Shown piece by piece: positions 19,811-29,122 of a DNA stretch of 64,000 nucleotides (its first letter is position 1; each line of letters begins with the position of its first letter). The notes beneath the pieces were generated by a model. That model saw nothing but the letters and a program-made list of their open reading frames with translations, was not told where the DNA came from and did not search any database. Source of the stretch: Flavobacterium lotistagni. Its GTDB lineage: Bacteria > Bacteroidota > Bacteroidia > Flavobacteriales > Flavobacteriaceae. A program made the position numbers and the translations under genes. The stretch lies in the NCBI RefSeq assembly GCF_011392125.1, contig NZ_JAAJBU010000007.1, forward strand, positions 114,492 to 178,491, written 5' to 3'.

Positions 19811-22800
19811 ATGAGAAAACTATTACTACTGGTCGCTGTATTACTTTTTATCAACAGTTTTGGTCAAAATCCGTTATGGAATAAAGTTTCGGAGGAAGCA
19901 ATAAAATCGTCAGTGAAGATGGAACGTGCTTCTATGCCATCAAAGTTTGAATTGTATTCGTTGAATTTAGACTTGCTTAAATCTCTTTTATTGAAAGCTC
20001 CGTTAGATGCTGACAGTACAGTTTCGAATCTCATGATTGCTTTTCCAAATCCAAAAGGAGAATTGAGTGAATATCGAATTTATGAAGCTCCAATTATGGA
20101 GAAAGGATTGGCAGATAAATTTCCAGATTTAAAAACATACACAGGAAAAAATATTAAGAATCCTGCTGAAACTATTCGATTTAGTATTACTGTTTTTGGT
20201 TTACATGTCATGTCGCTATCGGGTGAAAACGGCACTTTTTATATTGATACCTATTCTAAAGATTTGAAGAATTATATTGTTTACAAAAAACAAGACGTAA
20301 ATCCGAGTAAATCATTTCAGTGTGGCGTAACAGACAATTCACCTGAAGAATTTAGATTAATTCAAGACCAAATTGAAAAACCAATCCAATACCGAACCAG
20401 CGATGGCTTTTTCAGAACCTATCGGCTTGCTATGGCTTGTACTATTGAATTTGCAGCGTTCCATATCAATGCCGCAGGATTGGCCAGTGGTACTTTAAGT
20501 CAGAAGAAAGCGGCGGTTTTATCGGCAATGGTGGTTACTATGGCTCGCGTTAATGGTGTTTTCGAAAACGATATGGCCTTAAGAATGAATTTAGTTGCCA
20601 ACAATGATTTGATTGTTTTTGTTGAATCAGATAGTTTCGACAATTCGAATTCCAGCACGTTAATTAACCAAAGTCAGACCGTTATTGATGCTGCTATAGG
20701 TTCATCAAATTATGATATCGGTCATACTGTAAGTACCGGTGGCGGCGGACTTGCGCAATTGAATTCTCCTTGTGGAGGCAGTAAAGCCAGAGGAATTACC
20801 GGTCAAGGTTCGCCAGTCGGAGATCCGTTTGATATTGATTATGTAGCACACGAAATGGGTCACCAATGGGGCGCAAATCATACCCAAAATAATGCGTGCA
20901 ATAGAAATTCTACTACCGCAGTAGAACCGGGAAGTGCTTCAACTATAATGGGATATGCCGGAATTTGTGCACCAAATGTTCAAAATAATTCTGACGCTTA
21001 TTTTCATACCATCAGTATTTCTGAAATGACAACCTTTATTTCTGGAACCGGAGGAACCTGTGCGGTAGCAGTTGCTAATGGAAATGCGGCTCCAACTGCA
21101 AATGCAGGAATTGATTACACGATACCAAAAGGAACAGCGTTTATTTTAAAAGGAGCCGGTTCAGACACCAACGGAGATACTTTAACCTATTGTTGGGAAC
21201 AAACGAACAACCAAACCAGTACCCAACCGCCTACTCAAACCGCTACTACTGGACCGAATTTTAGATCGATAACGCCATCAACTTCACCGAACCGATATAT
21301 GCCGCCACTGGCTAGTGTAGTTGCCAATGTTTTGAACCCAACCTGGGAAGTAGTGCCAACTGTGGCTAGAACAATGAATTTTACTTTAACCGTAAGAGAC
21401 AATAGAACTCCAAATGGCGGACAAAACACAACCGACGATATGGTTCTTACCGTTGCCAATGTAGGTCCGTTTTTAGTGACTAGTCCGAATACTGCGGTAT
21501 CTTATGTTGGAAATACTTCGCAAACCATTACTTGGGATGTTGCAGGCACTACGGCAAATGGTATTAATTGTGCCAATGTGGATATCCTTTTATCGACCAA
21601 TGGCGGGCTTACTTTTCCAATAACTTTAGTGGCCGGAACTCCGAATGATGGTACTCAAGCGGTTACTATTCCGAATGTGGCCGGCACTACCAATCGCATC
21701 ATGATTGCAGGTTCAAATCATATTTTTTATGATGTTTCCAACACTAACTTTACCATTACTGCGGGAACTGCAGACACTACCGCTCCTACACCACCAACAC
21801 TTGCGGCTTCAAACACTACAAATAACGCAACACTATTAAGTTGGTCAGGAGCCACCGATAACATTGCAGTGGCTAGTTATGTTATTTATAGAAATGGAGT
21901 ACAAATTGGCACATCGACTGCCACCACTTTCACTGTTACTGGTTTGAGTGCATCAACCAACTATTCTTTTACAGTAAAAGCCCGAGACGCCGATGGGAAT
22001 CTTTCCGTTGACAGCAATTCGGTCAGCGTAACGACGCTTGCCAATGACAGCACTCCGCCTACTGCTCCTGTTTTAACCAACAGCCTAACAGGCATTACGT
22101 CAACTTTTCTCTCTTGGACTGGAGCCACTGATAATGTTGGAGTTGTGAGTTATGACGTGTATCGAAATGGTGTGTTTTTAGTTAACAGAACCACCACCAC
22201 TTATTTGGTTACAGGCCTAACTGCCGCTACCGCCTACACCTTTTTTGTCAGAGCAAAAGATGCCGCAGGAAATGTTTCTTCAAATAGCAATGTAGTAAAT
22301 GTTACTACCCAAGCTCCTGATGTTACTCCGCCTTCTGCTCCAACTTTAAGTGCTTCCTCTACAACTTCTAACTCGACAGTACTTTCGTGGTCGGGTGCCA
22401 CCGATAATGTTGCGATTACTGCATACGATGTTTATCAAGGGGCAACGCTGATCGGAACTACTGCGTCAACAACATACACCGTTACCGGATTGAGCCCGTT
22501 GACTTCCTATTCTTTTTCAGTAAAAGCAAGAGATGAAGCCGGAAATGTTTCTGTTTCAAGCAATGTAGTTTCAATAACCACCGCAGCATTTACTTACTGT
22601 ACTTCGCAAGGAAACAGCGTAGCAGACGAGCTAATTGGCAACGTAACCATTGGAACCATCAACAATACTTCGACTGGCGGAACAGGATATACCGATTTCA
22701 CTAATCTTTCGACCAATCTTACTTTAGGAAGTACCCCAACGATTTCGATTACACCAACCTGGACCGGAACCGTTTATCCTGAAGGTTACGCTGTTTATAT

Positions 22801-23596
22801 TGATTACAATCGCGACGGAGATTTTACCGATGCTGGCGAAACTGTCTACACCAGAGCTGCTTCGACGACCACACCTATTACCGGCACTTTCACCGTTCCG
22901 CTTACAGCTACCTTGGGTACAACTAGAATGCGTGTTTCGTTAAAATACAATGGCGTTCCAACGGCTTGTGAAACTTTTTCTTACGGACAAGTAGAAGATT
23001 ATACAGTGGTCATTGTGCCTTCGAATACTACTTTAAACCTCAAACTATTTATCGCCGATTACTACGACAATTCTATTGATGAAATGAAAGCGGTTAAATC
23101 CAATCAAGGCGTTGGATCAAGTGCAACAGACGTAGATGACATCACTGTTGAATTAAGAAATGCGTCAACATTTGCCACCGACTTCACAACCACTGCAGTT
23201 TTACAAACAAACGGAACCGCGGTAGTTACTTTCCCTGCTTTATCTGGTTCGTATTATATTGCGGTCAAGCACCGATCAGCTATACAAACATGGAGCGGTT
23301 CGGCAATCACATTCAGTACTTCGAGTGTAAGTTATGATTTTACCAATCAAGCCAACAAGGCCTTTGGTTCGAACATGACACAACTCGAAAGTGGTGTTTG
23401 GGGTTTTTATAACGGCGACATCAATCAAGATGAAGTAATTGACAACTCAGATTCTGACACCTTTTTCGTCGACATCGAAAATTCTAATTTTGGTTACTTG
23501 AATACCGATTTAAATGGAGATGGCGTAGTTGACAATTCTGATTTAGACAATTTTTATATCAACATTGAAAACTCGGTGTATTCGAATCATCCATAG
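19811..23596 (+). CDS. large secreted metzincin protease with Fn3, GEVED and dockerin-like domains
   Basis: 1261 residues with signal peptide MRKLLLLVAVLLFINSFGQ. After a propeptide-like region the reprolysin-like catalytic domain carries the metzincin zinc site HEMGHQWGANH (347-357, HExxHxxGxxH) with a Met-turn candidate STIMGYAGIC. It is followed by a PKD-like segment, three fibronectin type III domains (about 655-925; each ends in Y.F.VKARD..GN.S), a GEVED domain (about 930-1075, ending YGQVEDYTVVI), and a final domain with two EF-hand-like calcium loops, NGDINQDEVIDNSD and TDLNGDGVVDNSD, that resemble a dockerin. No type A or B sorting tail is visible, so its route out of the cell is open. 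Its own promoter was not resolved. Confidence 0.88.
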   Translation: MRKLLLLVAVLLFINSFGQNPLWNKVSEEAIKSSVKMERASMPSKFELYSLNLDLLKSLLLKAPLDADSTVSNLMIAFPNPKGELSEYRIYEAPIMEKGLADKFPDLKTYTGKNIKNPAETIRFSITVFGLHVMSLSGENGTFYIDTYSKDLKNYIVYKKQDVNPSKSFQCGVTDNSPEEFRLIQDQIEKPIQYRTSDGFFRTYRLAMACTIEFAAFHINAAGLASGTLSQKKAAVLSAMVVTMARVNGVFENDMALRMNLVANNDLIVFVESDSFDNSNSSTLINQSQTVIDAAIGSSNYDIGHTVSTGGGGLAQLNSPCGGSKARGITGQGSPVGDPFDIDYVAHEMGHQWGANHTQNNACNRNSTTAVEPGSASTIMGYAGICAPNVQNNSDAYFHTISISEMTTFISGTGGTCAVAVANGNAAPTANAGIDYTIPKGTAFILKGAGSDTNGDTLTYCWEQTNNQTSTQPPTQTATTGPNFRSITPSTSPNRYMPPLASVVANVLNPTWEVVPTVARTMNFTLTVRDNRTPNGGQNTTDDMVLTVANVGPFLVTSPNTAVSYVGNTSQTITWDVAGTTANGINCANVDILLSTNGGLTFPITLVAGTPNDGTQAVTIPNVAGTTNRIMIAGSNHIFYDVSNTNFTITAGTADTTAPTPPTLAASNTTNNATLLSWSGATDNIAVASYVIYRNGVQIGTSTATTFTVTGLSASTNYSFTVKARDADGNLSVDSNSVSVTTLANDSTPPTAPVLTNSLTGITSTFLSWTGATDNVGVVSYDVYRNGVFLVNRTTTTYLVTGLTAATAYTFFVRAKDAAGNVSSNSNVVNVTTQAPDVTPPSAPTLSASSTTSNSTVLSWSGATDNVAITAYDVYQGATLIGTTASTTYTVTGLSPLTSYSFSVKARDEAGNVSVSSNVVSITTAAFTYCTSQGNSVADELIGNVTIGTINNTSTGGTGYTDFTNLSTNLTLGSTPTISITPTWTGTVYPEGYAVYIDYNRDGDFTDAGETVYTRAASTTTPITGTFTVPLTATLGTTRMRVSLKYNGVPTACETFSYGQVEDYTVVIVPSNTTLNLKLFIADYYDNSIDEMKAVKSNQGVGSSATDVDDITVELRNASTFATDFTTTAVLQTNGTAVVTFPALSGSYYIAVKHRSAIQTWSGSAITFSTSSVSYDFTNQANKAFGSNMTQLESGVWGFYNGDINQDEVIDNSDSDTFFVDIENSNFGYLNTDLNGDGVVDNSDLDNFYINIENSVYSNHP

Positions 23597-23700
23597 CAAC
23601 TCACGCGATTGATAATCTTTTGTTAATTCTGGTTCAAAGCTAGTCAGCGATTTTGTAGCATTATTTCAGATGAATTACATTTGGCGCCAAATGTTAACTT

Positions 23701-25479
23701 ATGAGCCGATTCAAAGAAAACGATTTACCGAAGTCAAAAATCACGGCCAGTTCGCTACAAAAAGCGACTTTAATATTTCAGTTTTCAGCAGCACACCGAT
23801 GGAAGTTTTTCCTCGGTTTGTTTTTTTTACTGCTGACCGGAGCCACAGCCCTAGCGTTTCCTAAGCTCATGGGCATGTTGGTGGATTGCGTCAAAAACCA
23901 CGATACAAAACTGGCCAACAACATCGCTTTGGGTTTGGTCGGTATTTTATTTTTGCAATCGTTTTTTTCCTTTTTCAGGCTTTCCCTTTTTGTCAATTTC
24001 ACCGAAAACACTTTGGCCAACCTACGATTAGCACTCTACGGAAACCTAATCAAATTGCCGATGTCGTTCTTCTCACAAAAGCGCGTGGGCGAACTCAATA
24101 GTCGCATCAGCGCGGATATTTCACAAATTCAAGACACACTTACCTCTACTATTGCAGAATTCTTGCGCCAATTTATTTTGATTATTGGAGGAATTATTCT
24201 TTTGGCTAGTGAGAGTTTTAAACTCACTTTACTCATGCTGGCGGTGGTGCCATTAGTAGCTGTAGCGGCAGTTATCTTCGGGAGATTTATTCGCAAATAT
24301 TCCAAAAAAGTACAAGATCAAGTTGCCGAAAGCCAAGTCATTGTTGAAGAAACTCTGCAAGGCATCAGCATCGTCAAAGCCTTTGCCAATGAAGCTTACG
24401 AAATTGCGCGCTACACCACCAAAGTGCGCGAAGTGGTTAGTCTGGCCATCAAAGGCGGACAATATCGCGGCTATTTTGCTTCGTTCATCATCTTTTGCTT
24501 GTTCGGTTCGATTGTAGCCGTGGTTTGGTATGGTGTACAATTAAGCATCAGCAGAGAAATGAGTGTCGGGCAACTAATTTCGTTCGTATTGTATTCAACT
24601 TTTGTAGGTGCTTCTTTTGGCGGAATTGCTGAGCTTTATGCCCAAATTCAAAAAGCCATCGGAGCCACCGAGCGCGTATTTGAATTGCTTGAAGAAACCC
24701 CGGAAAAAATTGGACAAACCGAACAAGAATACAAAATCAATGGAAATGTTAGCTTCCAAAAGGTGGCTTTCAGTTATCCGTCGCGCAAAGAAGTTCAGGT
24801 ATTAAAAGACGTGAGTTTCGAGGCCAAGCACGGTCAAAAAATAGCCATCGTCGGTCCGAGTGGCGTTGGAAAATCAACCATTGCTTCGCTGCTTTTGAAG
24901 TTTTATGACATCGATGGTGGAAGCATTCAAATTGACGGCAAAGACATCGGTGATTATCCGTTAGAAGTTTTGCGCGGACACATGAGCATTGTTCCACAAG
25001 ATGTAATTTTGTTTGGCGGAACGATTCGCGAGAACATTGCCTACGGAAAACCTGGCGCCACCGATGCCGAAATTATCAAAGCTGCCCAACAAGCCAACGC
25101 GCTAAATTTCATTGAAAGTTTCCCTGAAAAAATGGAAACCATTGTGGGCGAACGCGGCATCAAACTCTCGGGCGGTCAACGCCAACGCATTGCGATTGCG
25201 CGCGCGCTGCTCAAAAATCCGAGTATCCTAATTTTGGACGAAGCTACCTCTTCACTCGACAGCGAAAGTGAAAAACTAGTGCAAGAAGCGCTAGAAATAT
25301 TGATGGAAGGTCGCACGAGCATCATCATCGCACATCGACTTTCAACGATTCGTTCAGCGGATTCGATTATTGTTCTCGACCAAGGAAAAATTACCGAACA
25401 AGGCACACACGCTCAATTAATGGAAATTGAAAACGGGACATATAAAAACCTGAGCCAGCTTCAGTTTAGCCATACATAA
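23701..25479 (+). CDS. ABC exporter, fused permease and ATPase (MsbA-like)
   Basis: 592-residue half-transporter. The N-terminal membrane domain has six helices (from FFLGLFFLLLTGATALAF to about residue 325), and the nucleotide-binding domain has Walker A GPSGVGKST (385-393), the Q-loop, signature LSGGQRQR (489-496), Walker B ILILDEATS and the H-loop IIAHRLSTI. It should act as a homodimer exporting lipids or drugs across the inner membrane; the exact substrate is not readable from sequence. ATG 23701 gives the family start. The esterase gene begins right after its stop with one base between, so they are co-transcribed. Confidence 0.92.
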   Translation: MSRFKENDLPKSKITASSLQKATLIFQFSAAHRWKFFLGLFFLLLTGATALAFPKLMGMLVDCVKNHDTKLANNIALGLVGILFLQSFFSFFRLSLFVNFTENTLANLRLALYGNLIKLPMSFFSQKRVGELNSRISADISQIQDTLTSTIAEFLRQFILIIGGIILLASESFKLTLLMLAVVPLVAVAAVIFGRFIRKYSKKVQDQVAESQVIVEETLQGISIVKAFANEAYEIARYTTKVREVVSLAIKGGQYRGYFASFIIFCLFGSIVAVVWYGVQLSISREMSVGQLISFVLYSTFVGASFGGIAELYAQIQKAIGATERVFELLEETPEKIGQTEQEYKINGNVSFQKVAFSYPSRKEVQVLKDVSFEAKHGQKIAIVGPSGVGKSTIASLLLKFYDIDGGSIQIDGKDIGDYPLEVLRGHMSIVPQDVILFGGTIRENIAYGKPGATDAEIIKAAQQANALNFIESFPEKMETIVGERGIKLSGGQRQRIAIARALLKNPSILILDEATSSLDSESEKLVQEALEILMEGRTSIIIAHRLSTIRSADSIIVLDQGKITEQGTHAQLMEIENGTYKNLSQLQFSHT

Positions 25480-25480
25480 A

Positions 25481-26335
25481 ATGACATCTATGAATAAAAT
25501 TACGCTTATTTTGTTATTGGGAATTTCATTTATTTCAGTAGCGCAAACCAAAAACTCAAAGCCTTTTGTATTGGGTTACACCGACGAGCTGGAATCAAAA
25601 ATTTTATCCGAGAAGCGAACCATCAATATTTATTTGCCCGAAGGATACAAAGCCAACGACACCATTCATTATCCGGTGATTTACTTGCTCGATGGCGGCG
25701 CTGATGAAGATTTTATCCACACGGTCGGATTGGTGCAATACAATACTTTCTCGTGGATTGACCGTATTCCGCAATCGATAGTCGTGGGCATTGCCAATAC
25801 GGATCGCAAGCGTGATTTCACTTTCCCGACTTTGGTGGAAGTAGAAAAAAAACGATTTCCCACCACTGGCGGCTCGCAAAACTTTATGGACTTCATAGAA
25901 AAAGAACTCCAGCCTTTTATCCGAAGTAAATACAAAGGCACTGCGCAAAGTACCATCATCGGACAATCATTAGGTGGATTGTTGGCCACAGAAATATTAC
26001 TGACACGGCCTGCCTTATTCAATCGCTACATCATCATTAGCCCAAGTTTATGGTGGAACGACGGCAGTATTTTAAAACAAGATTCACAGATTTTAAAAGA
26101 AACTTTTCCCCAAAATACAAAAGTTTATATTGGTGTGGGAAAAGAAGGTTTAGCAACTAGTAAAAATCCGCATGTGATGGAAGTTGATGCCAATATCCTA
26201 GCCGAGAAACTCCTACAATCCAAAAACAAAAACCTGAAAGTGTATTTCGATTATATGCCTGAAGAAGACCACGCGACTTCATCACATCCAGCTATGTTTA
26301 ATGCCTTTAGGTTGTTGTATCCGAAGAAAGATTAA
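25481..26335 (+). CDS. secreted esterase of the putative esterase (IroE/EstD-like) alpha/beta-hydrolase family
   Basis: 284 residues with signal peptide MTSMNKITLILLLGISFISVAQ (an internal start at the MNKI methionine, 25490, is equally possible). The alpha/beta-hydrolase pattern is clear: YPVIYLLDGG early, nucleophile elbow GQSLGG, a PSLWWND segment as in the siderophore-esterase relatives, and a late catalytic His in EEDHATSSHPAMF. It could be a periplasmic esterase or acylated-peptide/siderophore hydrolase, but nothing in the sequence fixes the substrate. The gene is coupled to the ABC exporter upstream and ends at a hairpin terminator. Confidence 0.85.
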   Translation: MTSMNKITLILLLGISFISVAQTKNSKPFVLGYTDELESKILSEKRTINIYLPEGYKANDTIHYPVIYLLDGGADEDFIHTVGLVQYNTFSWIDRIPQSIVVGIANTDRKRDFTFPTLVEVEKKRFPTTGGSQNFMDFIEKELQPFIRSKYKGTAQSTIIGQSLGGLLATEILLTRPALFNRYIIISPSLWWNDGSILKQDSQILKETFPQNTKVYIGVGKEGLATSKNPHVMEVDANILAEKLLQSKNKNLKVYFDYMPEEDHATSSHPAMFNAFRLLYPKKD

Positions 26336-26388
26336 ACACGAATTCCACGAATTAATTAGTGTAAATTAGTGGAATTTGTGTTTATTTT
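26334..26388. terminator. AACACGAATTCCAC-type palindrome acting as bidirectional terminator
   Basis: Arms 26334-26348 (AAACACGAATTCCAC) and 26369-26383 (GTGGAATTTGTGTTT) pair with one G-T and are flanked by A- and T-rich ends. It sits between the converging esterase (+) and proline dehydrogenase (-) genes. Confidence 0.7.
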
Positions 26389-26417
26389 CTGCATCTGTAA
26401 ATCTTTGCAACCCGAGT

Positions 26418-27587
26418 TTATTTTCCCCTTCTGCGGTCGCGTTCGGTTTTTAGCAAAGTGAGTTCGCGGCTGGTTTGTCCGGCTACTGAAGTATTTTCTT
26501 CGGCGCGGCGAATCAAGTAAGGCATCACATCGCGCACCGGTCCGAAAGGAAGATACTTTGCTACATTATAACCGGCTGCTGCCAAATTATAGCTGATATT
26601 GTCACTCATGCCATAAAGTTGCCCGAACCAAATGCGCGGATCGTTTTTAGCAATGCGTTTCTCTTGCATGAGTTGCATCAGTTTATACGAACTTTCTTCG
26701 TTATGCGTTCCGGCAAAAATGGCCATGGTATCGAGGTGTTCTACCATATAATGCACCGAAGCGTCGTAATTGATATCGGTCGCTTCCTTCGAAACACAAA
26801 TTGGTGACGGATGACCTTTTTCCTCAGCGCGCGCGTTTTCCTTTTCCATATATGCGCCACGCACGAGTTTCATTCCGATGAAAAACCCTTCTGCTTTTGC
26901 TACTTCGTGTAGTTTCTTCAGATAATCCAAACGGTCCCAACGGTACATTTGCAAAGTGTTGAAAACAATCGCTTTCTGCTTGTTGTAACGGCGCATCATT
27001 TCGGTGACGAGCTCATCGGCAGCATCTTGCATCCAGCTTTCCTCGGCATCAATCAAAAGCGCGACATCTTTAGCGTGGGCTTCTTTACAAACCATATCAA
27101 AGCGGTTCACGACTTTTTCCCATTCTATTTGTTCAGCATCATTTAATTTTTCACCGGAACCGAGTTTTTCATACAAATCCAACCTACCGAAACCCGTGGG
27201 CTTAAAAACCGCAAACGGAATCGCCTGACGTTCTTTAGCGAACTCAATCGTTTTTAAAGTCATTTCAAGAGCGGCATCAAACTGCGCTTCTTCTTCTTTT
27301 CCTTCCACGGAATAATCCAAAACAGACGAAACGCCTTTGGTATACATTTTATCCACTACCGGTAAACAATCGTCTTCATTTACCCCACCACAAAAATGGT
27401 CGAAAACTGTCGCGCGGATCAAACCCTCTACCGGCAAATGCGCTTTGATCGCAAAGTTGGTCACGGCAGTACCAATGCGCACTAGCGGCTGACTATCGAT
27501 GAGTTTGAACAGGAAATAAGCGCGGTCTAATTCGGTATCACTTTTCAGGGCAAAGGCGACTTGGGTGTCATTGAAGATTTTTTCCAT
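26418..27587 (-). CDS. putA: proline dehydrogenase
   Basis: 389 residues, stand-alone FAD-dependent proline dehydrogenase (the PutA PRODH domain without the P5C dehydrogenase half). It oxidises L-proline to pyrroline-5-carboxylate and passes electrons to the quinone pool. The beta/alpha barrel is recognisable from AIPFAVFKPTGFGRLDLYEK, LLIDAEESWMQ, MKLVRGAYMEKENARA and FAGTHNEESSYKLM, and the C-terminal YLPFGPVRDVMPYLIRRAEE carries the substrate-binding RR pair. An own promoter lies just upstream. Confidence 0.93.
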   Translation of the reverse strand: MEKIFNDTQVAFALKSDTELDRAYFLFKLIDSQPLVRIGTAVTNFAIKAHLPVEGLIRATVFDHFCGGVNEDDCLPVVDKMYTKGVSSVLDYSVEGKEEEAQFDAALEMTLKTIEFAKERQAIPFAVFKPTGFGRLDLYEKLGSGEKLNDAEQIEWEKVVNRFDMVCKEAHAKDVALLIDAEESWMQDAADELVTEMMRRYNKQKAIVFNTLQMYRWDRLDYLKKLHEVAKAEGFFIGMKLVRGAYMEKENARAEEKGHPSPICVSKEATDINYDASVHYMVEHLDTMAIFAGTHNEESSYKLMQLMQEKRIAKNDPRIWFGQLYGMSDNISYNLAAAGYNVAKYLPFGPVRDVMPYLIRRAEENTSVAGQTSRELTLLKTERDRRRGK

Positions 27588-27606
27588 GGTAGTTTTGATA
27601 ATAGGA

Positions 27607-27640
27607 CAAATATAACGACTACGGATTAAAATCTAATCAA
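27607..27640 (-). promoter_or_regulatory. promoter of proline dehydrogenase
   Basis: Read on the minus strand: TTG (27640-27638), 23 bases, then TATATTTG (27614-27607), which fits TAnnTTTG, 19 bases before the ATG at 27587. Confidence 0.55.
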
Positions 27641-27680
27641 AAATTGCCGTATTTTGCGCCCGAAAATTACACAATCCTTT

Positions 27681-28748
27681 ATGTCTGTCCTTCAAGCCAA
27701 TGGCTATCCGATTTATTTCAACGCGCAAGGTTACGAAGCTTTGAACGCGCATTTGGCGGCCTCGAAATACTCTTCAATCTTTATTCTCACCGACAGCCAT
27801 TCCAACGAATATTGCTTGGGGAAATTCTTGCCTTTTCTGGCTACGGAAATTGCTATCGAAATCATCGAATTCGAATCCGGAGAAAGTTCCAAAACTATCG
27901 AAACCTGCGTGGAAATCTGGAACGTGCTGACCGAACTCGGCGCCGACCGAAAAAGCGTCATTATCAATCTGGGTGGCGGCGTGGTCACTGATTTAGGCGG
28001 ATTTGTCGCAAGCACTTTCAAACGCGGGATTGATTTCATTCATGTTCCAACCACTTTATTGGCGATGGTCGATGCCTCGGTAGGCGGAAAAAACGGCGTG
28101 GATTTGGGCGTACTGAAAAACCAAATCGGCGTAATCAATGTGCCGCAAATGGTGCTGATTGATTCAGATTATCTCGATACTTTACCGCAAAACGAAATGC
28201 GTTCTGGTTTGGCGGAAATGCTCAAACACGGCTTGATTTACGATAAAGATTACTGGGAAAAATTTCTTGATTTAAAACAACTCGACGCTCAAGATTTGAA
28301 TGCGCTGATTTACCGCTCGATCGAAATCAAGAACGAAATCGTAAAGCAAGACCCAACCGAAAACGGCATCAGAAAAGCACTGAATTTCGGGCATACTTTG
28401 GGCCATGCGATTGAGAGTCATTTCCTTGAAAACCCTAACAAAAACAACTTGCTGCATGGCGAGGCAATTGCCGCCGGAATGGTTCTGGAAAGTTATTTGT
28501 CTTGGAAAAAAGGTTGGATTTCCGAGGCCGATTACCGCCAAATCAAAGACACTATTTCGGGTATCTTTGAACCGATTATTTTTGAACAAGTAGACATTGA
28601 ACCTATTTTGGATTTGTTGATACACGACAAAAAAAACGAATACGGAACGGTGCAATTCGCGCTCATTGAAGCCATCGGTCAAATCAAAATCGACCAAACG
28701 GCTGAAAAAGAATTGATCCTTGCTGCCTTTCAAGATTATCAAGCCTAG
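27681..28748 (+). CDS. aroB: 3-dehydroquinate synthase
   Basis: 355 residues. NAD- and zinc/cobalt-dependent second enzyme of the shikimate route, turning DAHP into 3-dehydroquinate. Motifs: NLGGGVVTDLGGFVASTFKRG, PTTLLAMVDASVGGKNGVDL, EMLKHGLIYD and the metal-binding NFGHTLGHAIE and LLHGEAIAAGM. The frame is open to a TTG at 27654, but ATG 27681 matches the family N-terminus and length. It is divergent from proline dehydrogenase with 93 bases between the starts. Confidence 0.95.
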   Translation: MSVLQANGYPIYFNAQGYEALNAHLAASKYSSIFILTDSHSNEYCLGKFLPFLATEIAIEIIEFESGESSKTIETCVEIWNVLTELGADRKSVIINLGGGVVTDLGGFVASTFKRGIDFIHVPTTLLAMVDASVGGKNGVDLGVLKNQIGVINVPQMVLIDSDYLDTLPQNEMRSGLAEMLKHGLIYDKDYWEKFLDLKQLDAQDLNALIYRSIEIKNEIVKQDPTENGIRKALNFGHTLGHAIESHFLENPNKNNLLHGEAIAAGMVLESYLSWKKGWISEADYRQIKDTISGIFEPIIFEQVDIEPILDLLIHDKKNEYGTVQFALIEAIGQIKIDQTAEKELILAAFQDYQA

Positions 28749-28847
28749 TACCTGTTAGGATATCGACCCCATTTCCCTGGGTCAATTACCCTATTTTCAA
28801 ACCCTTAAAATAATCTGGAAATCTTGACATTTTTTTAATCAAAACGA

Positions 28848-28879
28848 TTGCACAAGAAATATTTTATTTTTTACATTTG
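28848..28879 (+). promoter_or_regulatory. promoter ahead of the arginine decarboxylase region
   Basis: TTG at 28848-28850 and TACATTTG at 28872-28879 with a 21-base spacer, identical in form to the one at 13416-13447. The predicted transcription start (about 28884) falls on the ATG at 28885 and 239 bases before the speA start. Confidence 0.6.
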
Positions 28880-28884
28880 CCCTG

Positions 28885-29064
28885 ATGAATAACAACAACC
28901 ATAACGCCCACGCAGCCTTTGCTGGCAGCGAAAACCACAAATCTTTCCGCAAGATATTGAAGGGCGTTTTGACACCCAATTCGGTTTCGGTTTGGGAAGT
29001 GTTCTCCCTCACCAGCTCATTCAACGAAAAATTGCCGATCATTTACGCGAATATCAGGGTTTGA
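28885..29064 (+). CDS. possible 59-residue ORF in the speA leader, doubtful
   Basis: An ATG at the predicted transcription start opens a 59-residue frame (MNNNNHNAHAAFAGSENHKS...). It could be a leaderless small gene or just part of a long speA leader. A different plus frame is open from 28905 to a stop at 29090 and gives protein-like sequence (PQIFPQDIEGRFDTQFGFGL, then VLPHQLIQRKIADHLREY) but has no start codon near its beginning. No family was recognised in either. A frameshift joining the two frames is one explanation. Confidence 0.3.
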   Translation: MNNNNHNAHAAFAGSENHKSFRKILKGVLTPNSVSVWEVFSLTSSFNEKLPIIYANIRV

Positions 29065-29122
29065 ATTTTAGATTCGAAACGGACCACTAGTTCATTTTTA
29101 ATCTAAAAACCACAGCCTTTCA

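Noticed and set aside
28839..29042. 67-residue minus-strand frame in the speA leader
   Set aside because: It opposes a good plus-strand promoter and shows no recognisable protein pattern.
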